A stretch of DNA of 15,342 bases from Microcystis sp. T1-4 (lineage in GTDB: Bacteria; Cyanobacteriota; Cyanobacteriia; Cyanobacteriales; Microcystaceae). Below are positions 1 to 7,380 of this stretch, in pieces. Location: contig NZ_CAIP01000182.1 in NCBI RefSeq assembly GCF_000297435.1, positions 1 to 15,342 on the forward strand, given 5' to 3'. The translations under genes were made by a program, and so were the position numbers. Numbering within the stretch: position 1 is the first letter of the stretch; each line of letters begins with the position of its first letter. The notes under the pieces are model-generated. The model made no database searches and had not been told where the DNA came from. It saw only the letters and a list, made by a program, of their open reading frames with translations.

Positions 1-67
1 TTATAATTCCCAATTCCCAATTCATAATTTATAATTTATAATTTATAATTTATAATTTATAATTACC
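1..67. repeat. 7-bp tandem repeat array upstream of glyQ
   Basis: The units stay in phase from the window edge: AATTCCC twice, AATTCAT once, AATTTAT five times, then a degenerate AATTACC. The AATT core is constant and three positions vary. The array runs off the left edge, so its full length is unknown. Each AT-rich unit creates the hexamer TATAAT; these start at 2, 30, 37, 44, 51 and 58. The array ends about 30 bp before the glyQ start codon. Confidence 0.9.
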
Positions 68-98
68 CAACCCCTAACCCGCTTTTTTACTTTTTCCC

Positions 99-974
99 AT
101 GTCTCTAACTTTCCAAGCTGTTATCGCTAAATTAAATGAATTTTGGGCTGATCGCGGTTGTTTAGTTGCTCAACCCTATGATACAGAAAAAGGTGCAGGA
201 ACCATGAGTCCCCACACTTTTTTAAGAGCAATTGGTCCGGAACCTTGGGCTGTTGCCTATGTGGAACCCTGTCGTCGTCCTACGGATGGCCGTTATGGCG
301 AAAATCCCAATCGTTTTCAGCATTACTATCAATATCAAGTCCTAATTAAACCCTCTCCCGATAATATTCAGGAAATCTATTTAGACTCCCTGCGGGTGTT
401 AGGAATTAACCCAGAAGATCATGATATTCGCTTCGTGGAAGATAACTGGGAATCTCCCACCCTCGGCGCTTGGGGTGTGGGTTGGGAAGTGTGGTTAGAT
501 GGGATGGAAATCACCCAATTTACCTACTTTCAACAGTGTGGGGGTATCGATTGTCGTCCCGTGGCGATCGAAATTACCTACGGTTTAGAAAGATTAGCCA
601 TGTATCTGCAAGATGTGGAGGCAATTAATAAAATTCAATGGAATGAAAATATCCTCTACGGTGATATTTTTCTGCAAAATGAAATCGAACAATGTACCTA
701 CAATTTTGAGGCTTCTAATCCTGAGTTATTGTTTAGTTTATTCAGTTTATATGAACAGGAAGCTAAACAATTAATCGATCGCTCTCTGGTGATTCCCAGT
801 CTAGATTATGTTCTCAAATGTTCCCATACTTTTAATTTACTCGATGCTAGAGGTGTGATTGCTGTAGCTGAAAGAACCCGTTATATCGGCAGAATTCGCC
901 ATTTAGCGCGACAGGTTGCTCAATTGTATTTACAGCAACGAGAAGCTTTAGGTTTTCCCCTACAAACGGTTTAG
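99..974 (+). CDS. glyQ: Glycyl-tRNA synthetase alpha subunit
   Basis: This is the catalytic alpha chain of the bacterial alpha2beta2 glycyl-tRNA synthetase, which charges tRNA-Gly with glycine in the cytoplasm. The 291-residue protein has the usual family length. It starts MSLTFQAVI and carries the hallmark class II segments: QPYDTEKGAGTM near residue 25, the RYGENPNRFQHYYQ region, and GIDCRPVAIEITYGLERLAM near residues 149-168. The ATG at 99 fits the family N-terminus. There is no clear Shine-Dalgarno sequence, since the preceding bases are T- and C-rich. The beta subunit gene (glyS) is not next to it, so the two subunits are made from separate loci here. The gene converges on rpsJ. Identification is by recognised family sequence. 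Confidence 0.97.
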   Translation: MSLTFQAVIAKLNEFWADRGCLVAQPYDTEKGAGTMSPHTFLRAIGPEPWAVAYVEPCRRPTDGRYGENPNRFQHYYQYQVLIKPSPDNIQEIYLDSLRVLGINPEDHDIRFVEDNWESPTLGAWGVGWEVWLDGMEITQFTYFQQCGGIDCRPVAIEITYGLERLAMYLQDVEAINKIQWNENILYGDIFLQNEIEQCTYNFEASNPELLFSLFSLYEQEAKQLIDRSLVIPSLDYVLKCSHTFNLLDARGVIAVAERTRYIGRIRHLARQVAQLYLQQREALGFPLQTV

Positions 975-1045
975 CGATCGGGGGCATCTCAATTGTGGCG
1001 ATGCACCCTTAACAAGTGTACTGGCCTTCTTTTAATAACCTCTTT

Positions 1046-1140
1046 TTATGCTAAATCCTATCTAAAAGTTATGGGAGAGTGGGGAGAAAAAATTCCTAAC
1101 TTGGGAGTTAATCAGACTATTAAAAACGGATTTGGTATCA
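1046..1140. repeat. Possible decayed MITE, TACTAAATCC family
   Basis: The ends form an imperfect inverted repeat: TTATGCTAAATCC at 1046-1058 against GGATTTGGTATCA at 1128-1140, 10 of 13 positions pairing. The right end also contains AACGGATTTGGTAT, one base different from AACGGATTTAGTAT, which ends the two better-preserved elements at 9572-9644 and 9913-10024. There is no coding potential. It lies between glyQ and the rpsJ terminator. The call rests on similarity of the ends only. Confidence 0.35.
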
Positions 1141-1157
1141 GAAAGAGTTTCTAAGAA

Positions 1158-1185
1158 AAAAAGATGTTAGCACTAACATCTTTTT
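1158..1185. terminator. Bidirectional rho-independent terminator between glyQ and rpsJ
   Basis: AAAAAGATGTTAG at 1158-1170 pairs perfectly with CTAACATCTTTTT at 1173-1185 around a CA centre. Thymine runs follow the stem on both strands: TTTTT on + and seven Ts on -. It starts 8 nt beyond the rpsJ stop codon, so it should end the str operon and can also stop glyQ transcription. Confidence 0.88.
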
Positions 1186-1193
1186 GGCATTTT

Positions 1194-1511
1194 TTACAAT
1201 TTAACTTCAATATCAACCCCGGCGGGTAAATCTAATTTCATCAAAGCATCGATTGTCTTAGAAGAGGGTTGGTAAATATCAATAATGCGGCGATGGGTGC
1301 GGGTTTCAAAATGTTCACGGGAGTCCTTGTCAACGTGAGGGGAACGCAGGACACAATAAATCTTTCTTTTTGTCGGTAGGGGAATCGGTCCGATCGCTGT
1401 GGCGTTAGTTCTATTGGCAGTATCGACAATCTTCTCACAGGAAGTATCGAGTAAGCGCCGGTCAAAAGCTTTCAAACGAATGCGAATTTTCTGTTGTTGT
1501 AACGTAGCCAT
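1194..1511 (-). CDS. rpsJ: 30S ribosomal protein S10
   Basis: S10 belongs to the head of the small ribosomal subunit and, in bacteria, also acts as NusE in antitermination complexes. The 105-residue protein starts MATLQQQKIRIRLKAFD and includes the conserved GPIPLPTKRKIYCVLRSPHVDKDSREHFE stretch, which matches cyanobacterial S10 along its full length. The frame stays open 8 codons upstream, but the ATG ending at 1511 is preceded by AGGTGA at a good spacing and matches the family start. It is the last gene of the str operon, 90 bp after tuf, an order usual in cyanobacteria. The terminator follows immediately. Confidence 0.96.
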   Translation of the reverse strand: MATLQQQKIRIRLKAFDRRLLDTSCEKIVDTANRTNATAIGPIPLPTKRKIYCVLRSPHVDKDSREHFETRTHRRIIDIYQPSSKTIDALMKLDLPAGVDIEVKL

Positions 1512-1553
1512 AATTTCACCTATTGCAATTGTCAAGGTACAAGATCAAGACAG

Positions 1554-1587
1554 TAACGGAGCAGCTTTTAAATTCACTGCCCCGTTA
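1554..1587. other. Hairpin in the tuf-rpsJ spacer
   Basis: TAACGGAGCAG at 1554-1564 can pair with CTGCCCCGTTA at 1577-1587, with one mismatch in 11 positions and a 12-nt loop. No T-run follows on the operon strand, so it is unlikely to be a full terminator. An mRNA processing site, a stability element or partial attenuation between tuf and rpsJ is possible. This role is inferred. Confidence 0.5.
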
Positions 1588-1601
1588 ATTAGTAGATTAG
1601 C

Positions 1602-2831
1602 CTACTTGATAATTTTCGAGATAACGCCAGAACCGATGGTGCGACCACCTTCGCGAATAGCGAAGCGCATACCCTGTTCAATAGCGATCGGGTTGATCAG
1701 TTCCACGGTCATTTTGATCCGGTCTCCCGGCATGACCATTTCTACAGTGCTGCCATCGTCGGCGGTGTAGTCTTGGATCGTGCCAGTTACGTCGGTTGTC
1801 CGTACATAGAACTGAGGACGATAGTTTTTAAAGAAAGGAGTGTGACGACCACCCTCTGCTTGAGTTAACACATACACCTCACCTTCAAACTGGGTGTGGG
1901 GTTTGATTGTATTCGGTTTAGCGATCACCATGCCGCGCTCGATGTCGGTTTTTTGGATACCACGCAGGAGGATACCAGCGTTGTCACCGGCCATCCCTTG
2001 ATCAAGACTTTTCTTGAACATTTCGATCCCGGTGACGGTGGTGGGGCGAGTTTCTCTGATCCCGACCAATTCCACGTTATCACCCACTTTCACAATACCG
2101 CGTTCGATCCGACCGGTAGCCACCGTCCCCCGACCAGTAATCGAGAATACGTCTTCTACCGCCATCAGGAAGGGTTTATCGATCGCCCGTTCAGGGGTGG
2201 GGATATAGCTATCTACCGCTTCCATCAATTCATAGATCGCATTTACCCACTCGTTGTCGCCTTTTTTGGCCTTGGGATTTTTGGTCATGTAGTCGAGGGC
2301 TTCTTTCGCAGAACCGGCAATAATGGGGATATCGTCGCCGGGGAAGTCGTAACTGGTGAGAAGTTCGCGCACTTCCAGTTCCACCAGTTCCAGTAATTCC
2401 TCATCGTCCACCATATCTTTTTTGTTGAGGAAGACCACCAGGTTAGGTACCCCCACCTGACGAGCCAACAGGATATGTTCCCGGGTTTGGGGCATCGGGC
2501 CATCAGCGGCCGAGACCACGAGAATACCACCGTCCATCTGTGCCGCACCGGTGATCATGTTTTTTACATAGTCGGCGTGGCCAGGGCAGTCCACGTGTGC
2601 ATAGTGGCGACTGGCGGTTTCGTACTCAACGTGAGCGGTGTTGATGGTGATCCCGCGGGCTTTTTCTTCGGGAGCGGCATCGATTTCATCGTATTTTTTA
2701 GCTTGGGCATTACCCAGAGCCGCTAGGGTCATCGTGATAGCGGCGGTGAGGGTAGTTTTGCCGTGGTCAACGTGACCGATCGTACCGATGTTAACGTGGG
2801 GTTTCGTCCGTTCAAATTTAGCGCGTGCCAT
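1602..2831 (-). CDS. tuf: Translation elongation factor EF-Tu
   Basis: EF-Tu is the GTPase that brings aminoacyl-tRNA to the ribosomal A site. The 409-residue protein has the cyanobacterial length and begins MARAKFERTKPHVNIG. The G1 P-loop GHVDHGKT is at residues 19-26, switch I GITI at 60-63, the G3 motif DCPGH at 81-85 and the G4 motif NKKD at 136-139. Domains II and III follow, with GRGTVATGRIERG in the second domain and the C-terminal GGRTIGSGVI segment. The ATG ending at 2831 has an AGGAA motif about 11 nt upstream. It lies between fusA and rpsJ and is probably co-transcribed with both. Nothing in it is unusual. Confidence 0.98.
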   Translation of the reverse strand: MARAKFERTKPHVNIGTIGHVDHGKTTLTAAITMTLAALGNAQAKKYDEIDAAPEEKARGITINTAHVEYETASRHYAHVDCPGHADYVKNMITGAAQMDGGILVVSAADGPMPQTREHILLARQVGVPNLVVFLNKKDMVDDEELLELVELEVRELLTSYDFPGDDIPIIAGSAKEALDYMTKNPKAKKGDNEWVNAIYELMEAVDSYIPTPERAIDKPFLMAVEDVFSITGRGTVATGRIERGIVKVGDNVELVGIRETRPTTVTGIEMFKKSLDQGMAGDNAGILLRGIQKTDIERGMVIAKPNTIKPHTQFEGEVYVLTQAEGGRHTPFFKNYRPQFYVRTTDVTGTIQDYTADDGSTVEMVMPGDRIKMTVELINPIAIEQGMRFAIREGGRTIGSGVISKIIK

Positions 2832-2879
2832 TTACTTTCTGTTCCTTTGTTTTTTTTTCTTCTTCAGGTGGGTGAACAT

Positions 2880-2987
2880 TAATCAGTCACCGGAGATCAG
2901 TTTTAAGTTAGCAGTTATTAGGGTTGACCGATCAAATTTAAATGATCGGTTTGTCTTCACTGCTCACTGCTCACCGGTCACTGATTA
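2880..2987. repeat. Nested inverted repeat in the fusA-tuf spacer
   Basis: Outer arms TAATCAGTCACCGG (2880-2893) and CCGGTCACTGATTA (2974-2987) pair at 13 of 14 positions. An intermediate pair is AGCAGT (2910-2915) with ACTGCT (2959-2964). The core is ACCGATCA (2927-2934) with TGATCGGT (2943-2950), perfect with an 8-nt loop. The right half is also a period-7 array at 2958-2985: CACTGCT twice, CACCGGT, CACTGAT. The right arm includes the fusA stop codon at 2985-2987. In mRNA it would form a long branched hairpin between fusA and tuf. It may be a small mobile element or a processing/attenuation structure. Confidence 0.7.
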
Positions 2988-5060
2988 GCCGTTCCCTTTA
3001 CTTTTGGTGATAATCGCCTCGGCCACGTTGCGGGGGACTTCTTCGTAATGGCTAAATTCCATGGTGAAGATGCCCCGTCCTTGGGTTTTGGAGCGAATAT
3101 CAGTGGCGTAACCAAACATTTCCGCTAGGGGGACTTTAGCGGAGACTTTGGCGATGCCGGCCTCGGTTTCTTGACCTTCGATTTGTCCCCGACGGGAGTT
3201 AAGATCACCGATGACGTTACCGATGAAGTCTTCGGGTACTTCCACCTCGACCTTCATCATCGGTTCTAGGAGAACGGGGGTAGCTTTCATCACCGCTTCT
3301 TTGATCGCCATGGAACCGGCAATCTTAAAGGCCATCTCGGAGGAGTCCACATCGTGGAAAGAACCATCCACAAGGGTTGCTTTCAGGTCGATGACGGGAT
3401 AACCCGCAACGATCCCCGATTCGCAAGCTTCTTTCATCCCTTGTTCTGACGGGTTGATGTATTCTTTGGGGATAGCACCACCGACAATTTTGGAGACGAA
3501 GACAAAGCCAGATCCTGGTTCACCCGGTTCGAGTTCGATGACGACGTGGCCGTACTGTCCTTTACCGCCACTTTGACGGATAAATTTACCCTCGGCCCGT
3601 ACAGGTTTCCGCACAGTTTCCCGATAGGCAACTTGGGGAGCGCCCACGGTTGCTTCGACTTTGTATTCCCGCAGCATCCGATCGACGAGGATTTCTAGGT
3701 GCAGTTCTCCCATCCCGGCGATTACCGTTTGATTGGTTTCGGGATCAACTTTGACCCGGAAGGTGGGATCCTCATCGGAGAGAGCTTGCAGAGCTTTGCT
3801 GAGTTTCTCGATGTCCTGTTTGGTTTTCGGTTCCACCGCCACGGAGATCACCGGTTCGGGGATAAAGAGGGATTCTAGAATAATCGGGTTCTTATCATCA
3901 CAGAGGGTATCCCCGGTAATGGTGTTTTTCAGTCCGATCGCCGCTCCTAGATCACCGGCGCGCAGTTCATCCACTTCGATCCGTTCGTTGGATTTGAGGA
4001 CGATCAGGCGAGCGATCCGTTCTTTGGTTCCTTTGGTGGAGTTGTAGGCGTAGCTGCCTTTGGCTAACACACCGGAATAGACCCGCAGGAAGGTTAAACG
4101 ACCGAAGGGATCGGCCATGATTTTGAAGGCCAGAGCAGAGAAGGGCGCATCGTCCTTAGCCTCCCGGATTGCCTCGCTGCCATCGGGAAGAATCCCTTTA
4201 ACGGCGGCTACTTCCGAGGGTGAGGGTAGGTAATCGACGACAGCATCGAGGAGCAGTTGTACCCCTTTGTTTTTGAAAGCCGAGCCGCAGAGGACGGGAA
4301 CAATTGTACCAGCAATCGTCCCTTCCCTGAGACCGCGTTTGATTTCGGCTTCGGTGAGTTCTTCACCTTCTAGATATTTTTCTAGGAGTTCTTCATCCGC
4401 TTCCGCTACAGCCTCCACCAGCTGCACGCGGAATTCTTCGGCCTTTTTCAATAAGTCTTCGGGAATGTCGGTTTCTTCTATGTCTTTCCCTAGATCGTCC
4501 TTATATATATAGGCGCGCATCTTGACGAGATCAACGATCCCGCTCAGTTCGCTTTCTGCGCCGATCGGCATTTGGATGGGAACGGCGTTAGCTCTGAGGC
4601 GATCTCTTAATTGTTCGTAAACTTTGAAGAAGTTCGCTCCCGTTCTGTCCATTTTGTTGATAAAGGCAATCCGGGGTACTTTGTACCGATCGGCTTGTCT
4701 CCAGACGGTTTCCGACTGGGGTTGTACACCACCAACAGAGCAGAAAACTGCCACCACGCCATCGAGTACCCGCATGGAACGTTCCACTTCAATGGTGAAA
4801 TCGACGTGGCCAGGGGTGTCAATGATGTTGATGCGATGATCTTGCCAACTGGTACTGATGGCGGCGGCGGTGATGGTGATTCCTCGCTCCCGTTCCTGTT
4901 CCATCCAGTCGGTAATTGCCGTTCCGTCGTGGACTTCGCCCAGTTTATGAGCGACTCCCGTGTAGAACAGGATTCTTTCTGTTGTCGTTGTTTTGCCCGC
5001 ATCTATATGAGCGGCGATTCCGATGTTTCGCACTCTCTCTAGCGGGATAGTCCGTGCCAC
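2985..5060 (-). CDS. fusA: Translation elongation factor EF-G
   Basis: EF-G is the ribosomal translocase GTPase, also acting with RRF in ribosome recycling. The 691-residue protein begins MARTIPLERVRNIGIAAHIDAGKTTT. The P-loop AHIDAGKT is at residues 17-24, switch I RGITIT near 59-64, DTPGH at 81-85 and NKMD at 135-138. The remaining EF-G domains follow, with VAYRETVRKPVRAEGKFIRQSGGKGQYGHV in domain IV and a C-terminal segment including SKTQGRGIFTMEFSHYEEVP. The start codon is GTG (5058-5060 on the complement), preceded by a near-perfect AAGGAGGT Shine-Dalgarno six bases away, so initiation should be strong. It is the third gene of the str operon. Confidence 0.98.
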   Translation of the reverse strand: MARTIPLERVRNIGIAAHIDAGKTTTTERILFYTGVAHKLGEVHDGTAITDWMEQERERGITITAAAISTSWQDHRINIIDTPGHVDFTIEVERSMRVLDGVVAVFCSVGGVQPQSETVWRQADRYKVPRIAFINKMDRTGANFFKVYEQLRDRLRANAVPIQMPIGAESELSGIVDLVKMRAYIYKDDLGKDIEETDIPEDLLKKAEEFRVQLVEAVAEADEELLEKYLEGEELTEAEIKRGLREGTIAGTIVPVLCGSAFKNKGVQLLLDAVVDYLPSPSEVAAVKGILPDGSEAIREAKDDAPFSALAFKIMADPFGRLTFLRVYSGVLAKGSYAYNSTKGTKERIARLIVLKSNERIEVDELRAGDLGAAIGLKNTITGDTLCDDKNPIILESLFIPEPVISVAVEPKTKQDIEKLSKALQALSDEDPTFRVKVDPETNQTVIAGMGELHLEILVDRMLREYKVEATVGAPQVAYRETVRKPVRAEGKFIRQSGGKGQYGHVVIELEPGEPGSGFVFVSKIVGGAIPKEYINPSEQGMKEACESGIVAGYPVIDLKATLVDGSFHDVDSSEMAFKIAGSMAIKEAVMKATPVLLEPMMKVEVEVPEDFIGNVIGDLNSRRGQIEGQETEAGIAKVSAKVPLAEMFGYATDIRSKTQGRGIFTMEFSHYEEVPRNVAEAIITKSKGNG

Positions 5061-5159
5061 AGCAACCTCCTTGCTTTGCTTGCCAGTGATGGGATTTTGT
5101 TCTAGGATTTTTTACACTATTTACAATTCTATACTTTTCTTGACAGTTTTTTGGCGGCA

Positions 5160-5200
5160 GCGGTGTGATCCACCGCCCTTAAAGTATCTTTAAAGTATCT
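5160..5200. repeat. Short hairpin and 11-bp tandem repeat in the rpsG-fusA spacer
   Basis: GCGGTG (5160-5165) pairs with CACCGC (5171-5176) across a 5-nt loop. Directly beside it, TTAAAGTATCT is repeated head to tail at 5179-5189 and 5190-5200, ending 3 bp from the rpsG stop codon. There is no T-run on the operon strand, so it is not a convincing terminator. It is the only notable structure in this 143-bp spacer. Confidence 0.6.
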
Positions 5201-5203
5201 TTC

Positions 5204-5674
5204 TTAGTAACGATAGTGGGCAAAGGCTTTGTTTGCCTCTGCCATCCGGTGGGTTTCTTCCCGTTTTTTGATTGTGCCGCCGGTTTCATTGGCTGCGTCC
5301 ATGATCTCGTTGGCTAGTTTACCTGCCATGGTTTTGCCGCCTCTGGTTCTGGCATAATGGACTAACCAACGTAGTGCCAATGTGCTACCACGGTTGCTGC
5401 GCACTTCCATCGGCACTTGATAGGTGGCTCCACCGACCCGGCGGGCTTTCACTTCCACTAGGGGGGTGGCGTTTTTAACGGCTTTTTCAAATACTTCTAG
5501 GGGTTCTTGACCGGTACGTTCGCCGACGGTTTTCAGGGCATCGTAAACGATGTTAGCGGCCAAGGATTTTTTGCCCGATCGCATGATCCGGCGGATGGTC
5601 ATGCTGACTAAACAGCTATTGTAAACGGGATCGGGGGGAATAGGACGTTTTTTGACGTTTTTACGGCGAGACAT
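5204..5674 (-). CDS. rpsG: 30S ribosomal protein S7
   Basis: S7 is a primary 16S rRNA-binding protein that nucleates assembly of the small-subunit head and contacts the E-site tRNA. The 156-residue protein begins MSRRKNVKKRPIPPDPVYNS and has the conserved RRVGGATYQVPMEVR segment around residues 78-92 and the C-terminal KKREETHRMAEANKAFAHYRY. Its length matches bacterial S7. The ATG ending at 5674 has AGGA about 9 nt upstream. It is second in the str operon, 155 bp downstream of rpsL. In E. coli the equivalent spacer carries an S7 feedback site. Here the spacer has complementary AGTCGG and CCGACT segments and repeated GGTTAACTTT motifs, but I cannot show that it is a regulatory site. Confidence 0.97.
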   Translation of the reverse strand: MSRRKNVKKRPIPPDPVYNSCLVSMTIRRIMRSGKKSLAANIVYDALKTVGERTGQEPLEVFEKAVKNATPLVEVKARRVGGATYQVPMEVRSNRGSTLALRWLVHYARTRGGKTMAGKLANEIMDAANETGGTIKKREETHRMAEANKAFAHYRY

Positions 5675-5829
5675 CGGAATATTCCTGAATTTTCTAGGTT
5701 AACTTTAACTTTTGCTTGACAGTCGGATGATTACAGCCCATCTCAAACCCTCTCCTGCGAGTCTTCAGTCTCTTGGGTTAACTTTGACCGACTCGGTGGG
5801 AGTATTTTTTTGGTTAATCAATTCCCTGT

Positions 5830-6213
5830 TTATTTAGCGGCGGGTTTGGGGCGTTTGGTTCCGTACTTAGACCGCGCCTTTTGACGGTTTTTCACCCCGG
5901 TGGCATCGAGGGTGCCGCGAATGATGTGATATCTGACTCCGGGTAGATCTTTGACCCGACCGCCCCGAATCAGGACGACCGAGTGTTCTTGCAGGTTATG
6001 ACCGATGCCCGGTATGTAGGCTGTCACCTCAAATCCAGAGGTCAAACGTACCCTAGCGACTTTCCGCAGGGCTGAGTTGGGTTTTTTCGGTGTGGTGGTA
6101 TATACTCTTGTACAAACTCCCCGGCGTTGGGGGCATTGTTTGAGGGCGGGAGATTTGGTTTTTCTTTTCGCTTTGGATCTTTCGTCGCGTATTAATTGCT
6201 GAATGGTGGGCAT
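5830..6213 (-). CDS. rpsL: 30S ribosomal protein S12
   Basis: S12 lies at the decoding centre and controls translational accuracy. The 127-residue protein begins MPTIQQLIRDERSKAKRKTKS. It contains TTTPKKPNSALRKVARVRL, with Lys43 at the classic streptomycin-resistance position, and GGRVKDLPGVRYH, with Lys88 and Asp89, the residue that RimO methylthiolates in other bacteria. Both lysines are the sensitive, wild-type residues. It is the first gene of the str operon, with a leader of about 60 nt after the promoter at 6280-6309. No clear Shine-Dalgarno sequence precedes the ATG ending at 6213. Confidence 0.97.
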   Translation of the reverse strand: MPTIQQLIRDERSKAKRKTKSPALKQCPQRRGVCTRVYTTTPKKPNSALRKVARVRLTSGFEVTAYIPGIGHNLQEHSVVLIRGGRVKDLPGVRYHIIRGTLDATGVKNRQKARSKYGTKRPKPAAK

Positions 6214-6279
6214 GATAGGGCTGTATCTAAGGTTACTCTGAACTCCTATTACCGAAGGTCAAATCGTTGACAAAAGGTC

Positions 6280-6309
6280 ATTATAGCAAATTGTTGCTGT
6301 TGTTGTCAA
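6280..6309 (-). promoter_or_regulatory. Consensus sigma-70-type promoter of the str operon
   Basis: Read on the - strand, TTGACA (6309-6304) is followed after an 18-bp spacer by TATAAT (6285-6280). Both hexamers are perfect consensus. Transcription would start near 6273, giving a leader of about 60 nt before rpsL. This is the main structure in the 6214-6635 gene-free stretch, together with the inverted repeat at 6589-6619. I saw nothing else definite there. Confidence 0.85.
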
Positions 6310-6588
6310 GTCCGCGATTGTGCTTTTCTCCGGTTTAGATGTTAGAGATTGTCTTTTTCTTGGGCGGCGGCGGCACTCAATTCGGGCGTTATTAGGCGAT
6401 AAAATTACAGCTTCGTTGTTTTGGCTTGATGGTGCAATTTTAGCGATAATTATCACCTGATTAATCGGCCAATGTCTGAAAAGCTGTCTCTAGCTAACCT
6501 CATTTTCAGAACTGGTGTCTAGACTATTAGCTCTTAACGATATATTTAGAGCGTTTGTACTGGATGCGACCCAGGTGTGCTGCCATAA

Positions 6589-6619
6589 AATATTGTTAAC
6601 CTTTGAGGTTAACAATATT
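6589..6619. promoter_or_regulatory. Perfect 13-bp inverted repeat, likely HigBA operator
   Basis: AATATTGTTAACC (6589-6601) and GGTTAACAATATT (6607-6619) are exact inverse complements around the 5-nt loop TTTGA. The repeat ends 16 bp before the higB start codon. HigA-type antitoxins typically bind such palindromes and repress their own operon, so an operator role is likely by position. No T-run follows, which argues against a terminator. Confidence 0.7.
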
Positions 6620-6635
6620 ACAAGGGTCATCTACA

Positions 6636-6971
6636 ATGGATATTGTATTTAAGGAAAAAAAATTTGAGAACGAATGCAATAGCCAAAAACTACTGAAAAA
6701 ACAGTATGGAGAGAAGATGGCTAAGAAAATCAGGCAAAGACTCGACGACTTAAAAGCAGTTATTGTCCTGGAGGAAATGCGATCGCTGCTGGGACGTTGC
6801 CACGAATTGTTACATAACCGTGCTGGACAACTATCTCTAGATTTAGTTCATCCTCTCAGACTAATTTTTGAGCCGGCTAATATACCGATTCCTCAAAAAG
6901 CAGACGGGGGAATTGATTGGCAGAAAGTAACCGCAGTCGTAATTATTGGCATAGATGACACCCTTGACTAA
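6636..6971 (+). CDS. higB: HigB/RelE-superfamily toxin of a type II toxin-antitoxin system
   Basis: This 111-residue basic protein is the toxin partner of the HigA antitoxin encoded directly downstream. Members of the superfamily are usually ribosome-dependent mRNA endonucleases. It starts MDIVFKEKKFENECNSQ, has a charged helical region at residues 20-60 and the HPLRLIFEP strand at 72-80, which resembles the family core, and ends VVIIGIDDTLD. An in-frame TTG at 6603 would add 11 residues, but it lies inside the palindromic operator. The ATG at 6636 has AAGGG about 10 nt upstream and fits better. The last 17 nt overlap the antitoxin gene, so the two should be translationally coupled. Toxin-first order fits the HigBA type. 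Assignment rests on partner, size, order and family resemblance; activity is not shown. Confidence 0.8.
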   Translation: MDIVFKEKKFENECNSQKLLKKQYGEKMAKKIRQRLDDLKAVIVLEEMRSLLGRCHELLHNRAGQLSLDLVHPLRLIFEPANIPIPQKADGGIDWQKVTAVVIIGIDDTLD

Positions 6972-7269
6972 TACTATTGAGAACAGATATGCACCGGATT
7001 TTATTTCTCCACCGGGAGAAACCCTTGCCGAAATCCTAGAAGAAAGAAATATGTCTCAATCGGAACTAGCCCAACGCATGGGCAGACCAAAAAAGACTAT
7101 CAATGAGATCATAAAAGGTAAAGCGGAGATTACTATCGATACCGCCTTACAGATAGAGTTAGTGTTAGGAACTCCCGCCAGTTTCTGGATAGAGCGCGAA
7201 AGACTTTATCGGGAATATTTAGCGAGAAAAAATGAGAATCAAAGATTAAAAGGTTATTTAAGTAGGTAG
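6955..7269 (+). CDS. higA: HigA-type XRE-family antitoxin, 5' part of a MITE-split antitoxin-peptidase gene
   Basis: The 104-residue product has an XRE helix-turn-helix at residues 23-75 (GETLAEILEERNMSQSELAQ, then the recognition-helix region RPKKTINEIIKGK) and the PASFWIERERLYREYLAR tail typical of HigA. It would neutralise HigB and repress the operon through the palindrome at 6589-6619. The ATG overlaps higB by 17 nt. The frame stops early because a MITE starts at 7261: the last two codons (Ser-Arg) and the TAG stop come from the element. Before insertion the frame ran from codon 102 (TTA) straight into GGC at 7381 and through the metallopeptidase. The remaining stub is about as long as ordinary stand-alone HigA proteins, so it may still function. 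Confidence 0.85.
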   Translation: MTPLTNTIENRYAPDFISPPGETLAEILEERNMSQSELAQRMGRPKKTINEIIKGKAEITIDTALQIELVLGTPASFWIERERLYREYLARKNENQRLKGYLSR

Positions 7270-7378
7270 GCACAATTATTTGTAGGATGGGTTAGCGGTA
7301 GCGTAACCCATGCGGGCGTTGGGTTTCATGCTTCAACCCAACCTACGTTCATTTTATATTTAATTCCACCCACCTACT
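7261..7378. mobile_element. 118-bp MITE inserted in higA-immA, with TA target duplication
   Basis: The terminal inverted repeats are AGTAGGTAGG (left) and CCCACCTACT (right), with one mismatch in 10. The element is flanked by TA at 7259-7260 and 7379-7380, as expected of IS630/Tc1-mariner-type transposition. It encodes nothing. The interior holds GTAGGATGGGTT (7282-7293) against AACCCAACCTAC (7335-7346), with two smaller hairpins inside, GGGTTA/TAACCC and GTTGGGTT/AACCCAAC, so the transcript would fold into a branched structure. Deleting 120 bp (element plus one TA) restores a continuous reading frame. Relatives lie at 12037-12191 and 15289-15342. No transposase is present in the window. Confidence 0.9.
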
Positions 7379-7380
7379 TA

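Noticed and set aside
1512..1535. Eight extra codons at the start of S10
   Set aside because: They overlap the Shine-Dalgarno sequence of the standard start and are absent from known S10 proteins.
6259..6456. 65-codon open frame on the - strand upstream of rpsL
   Set aside because: It contains the consensus str promoter, has low-complexity composition, no ribosome-binding site and no recognisable family, so it is taken as chance.
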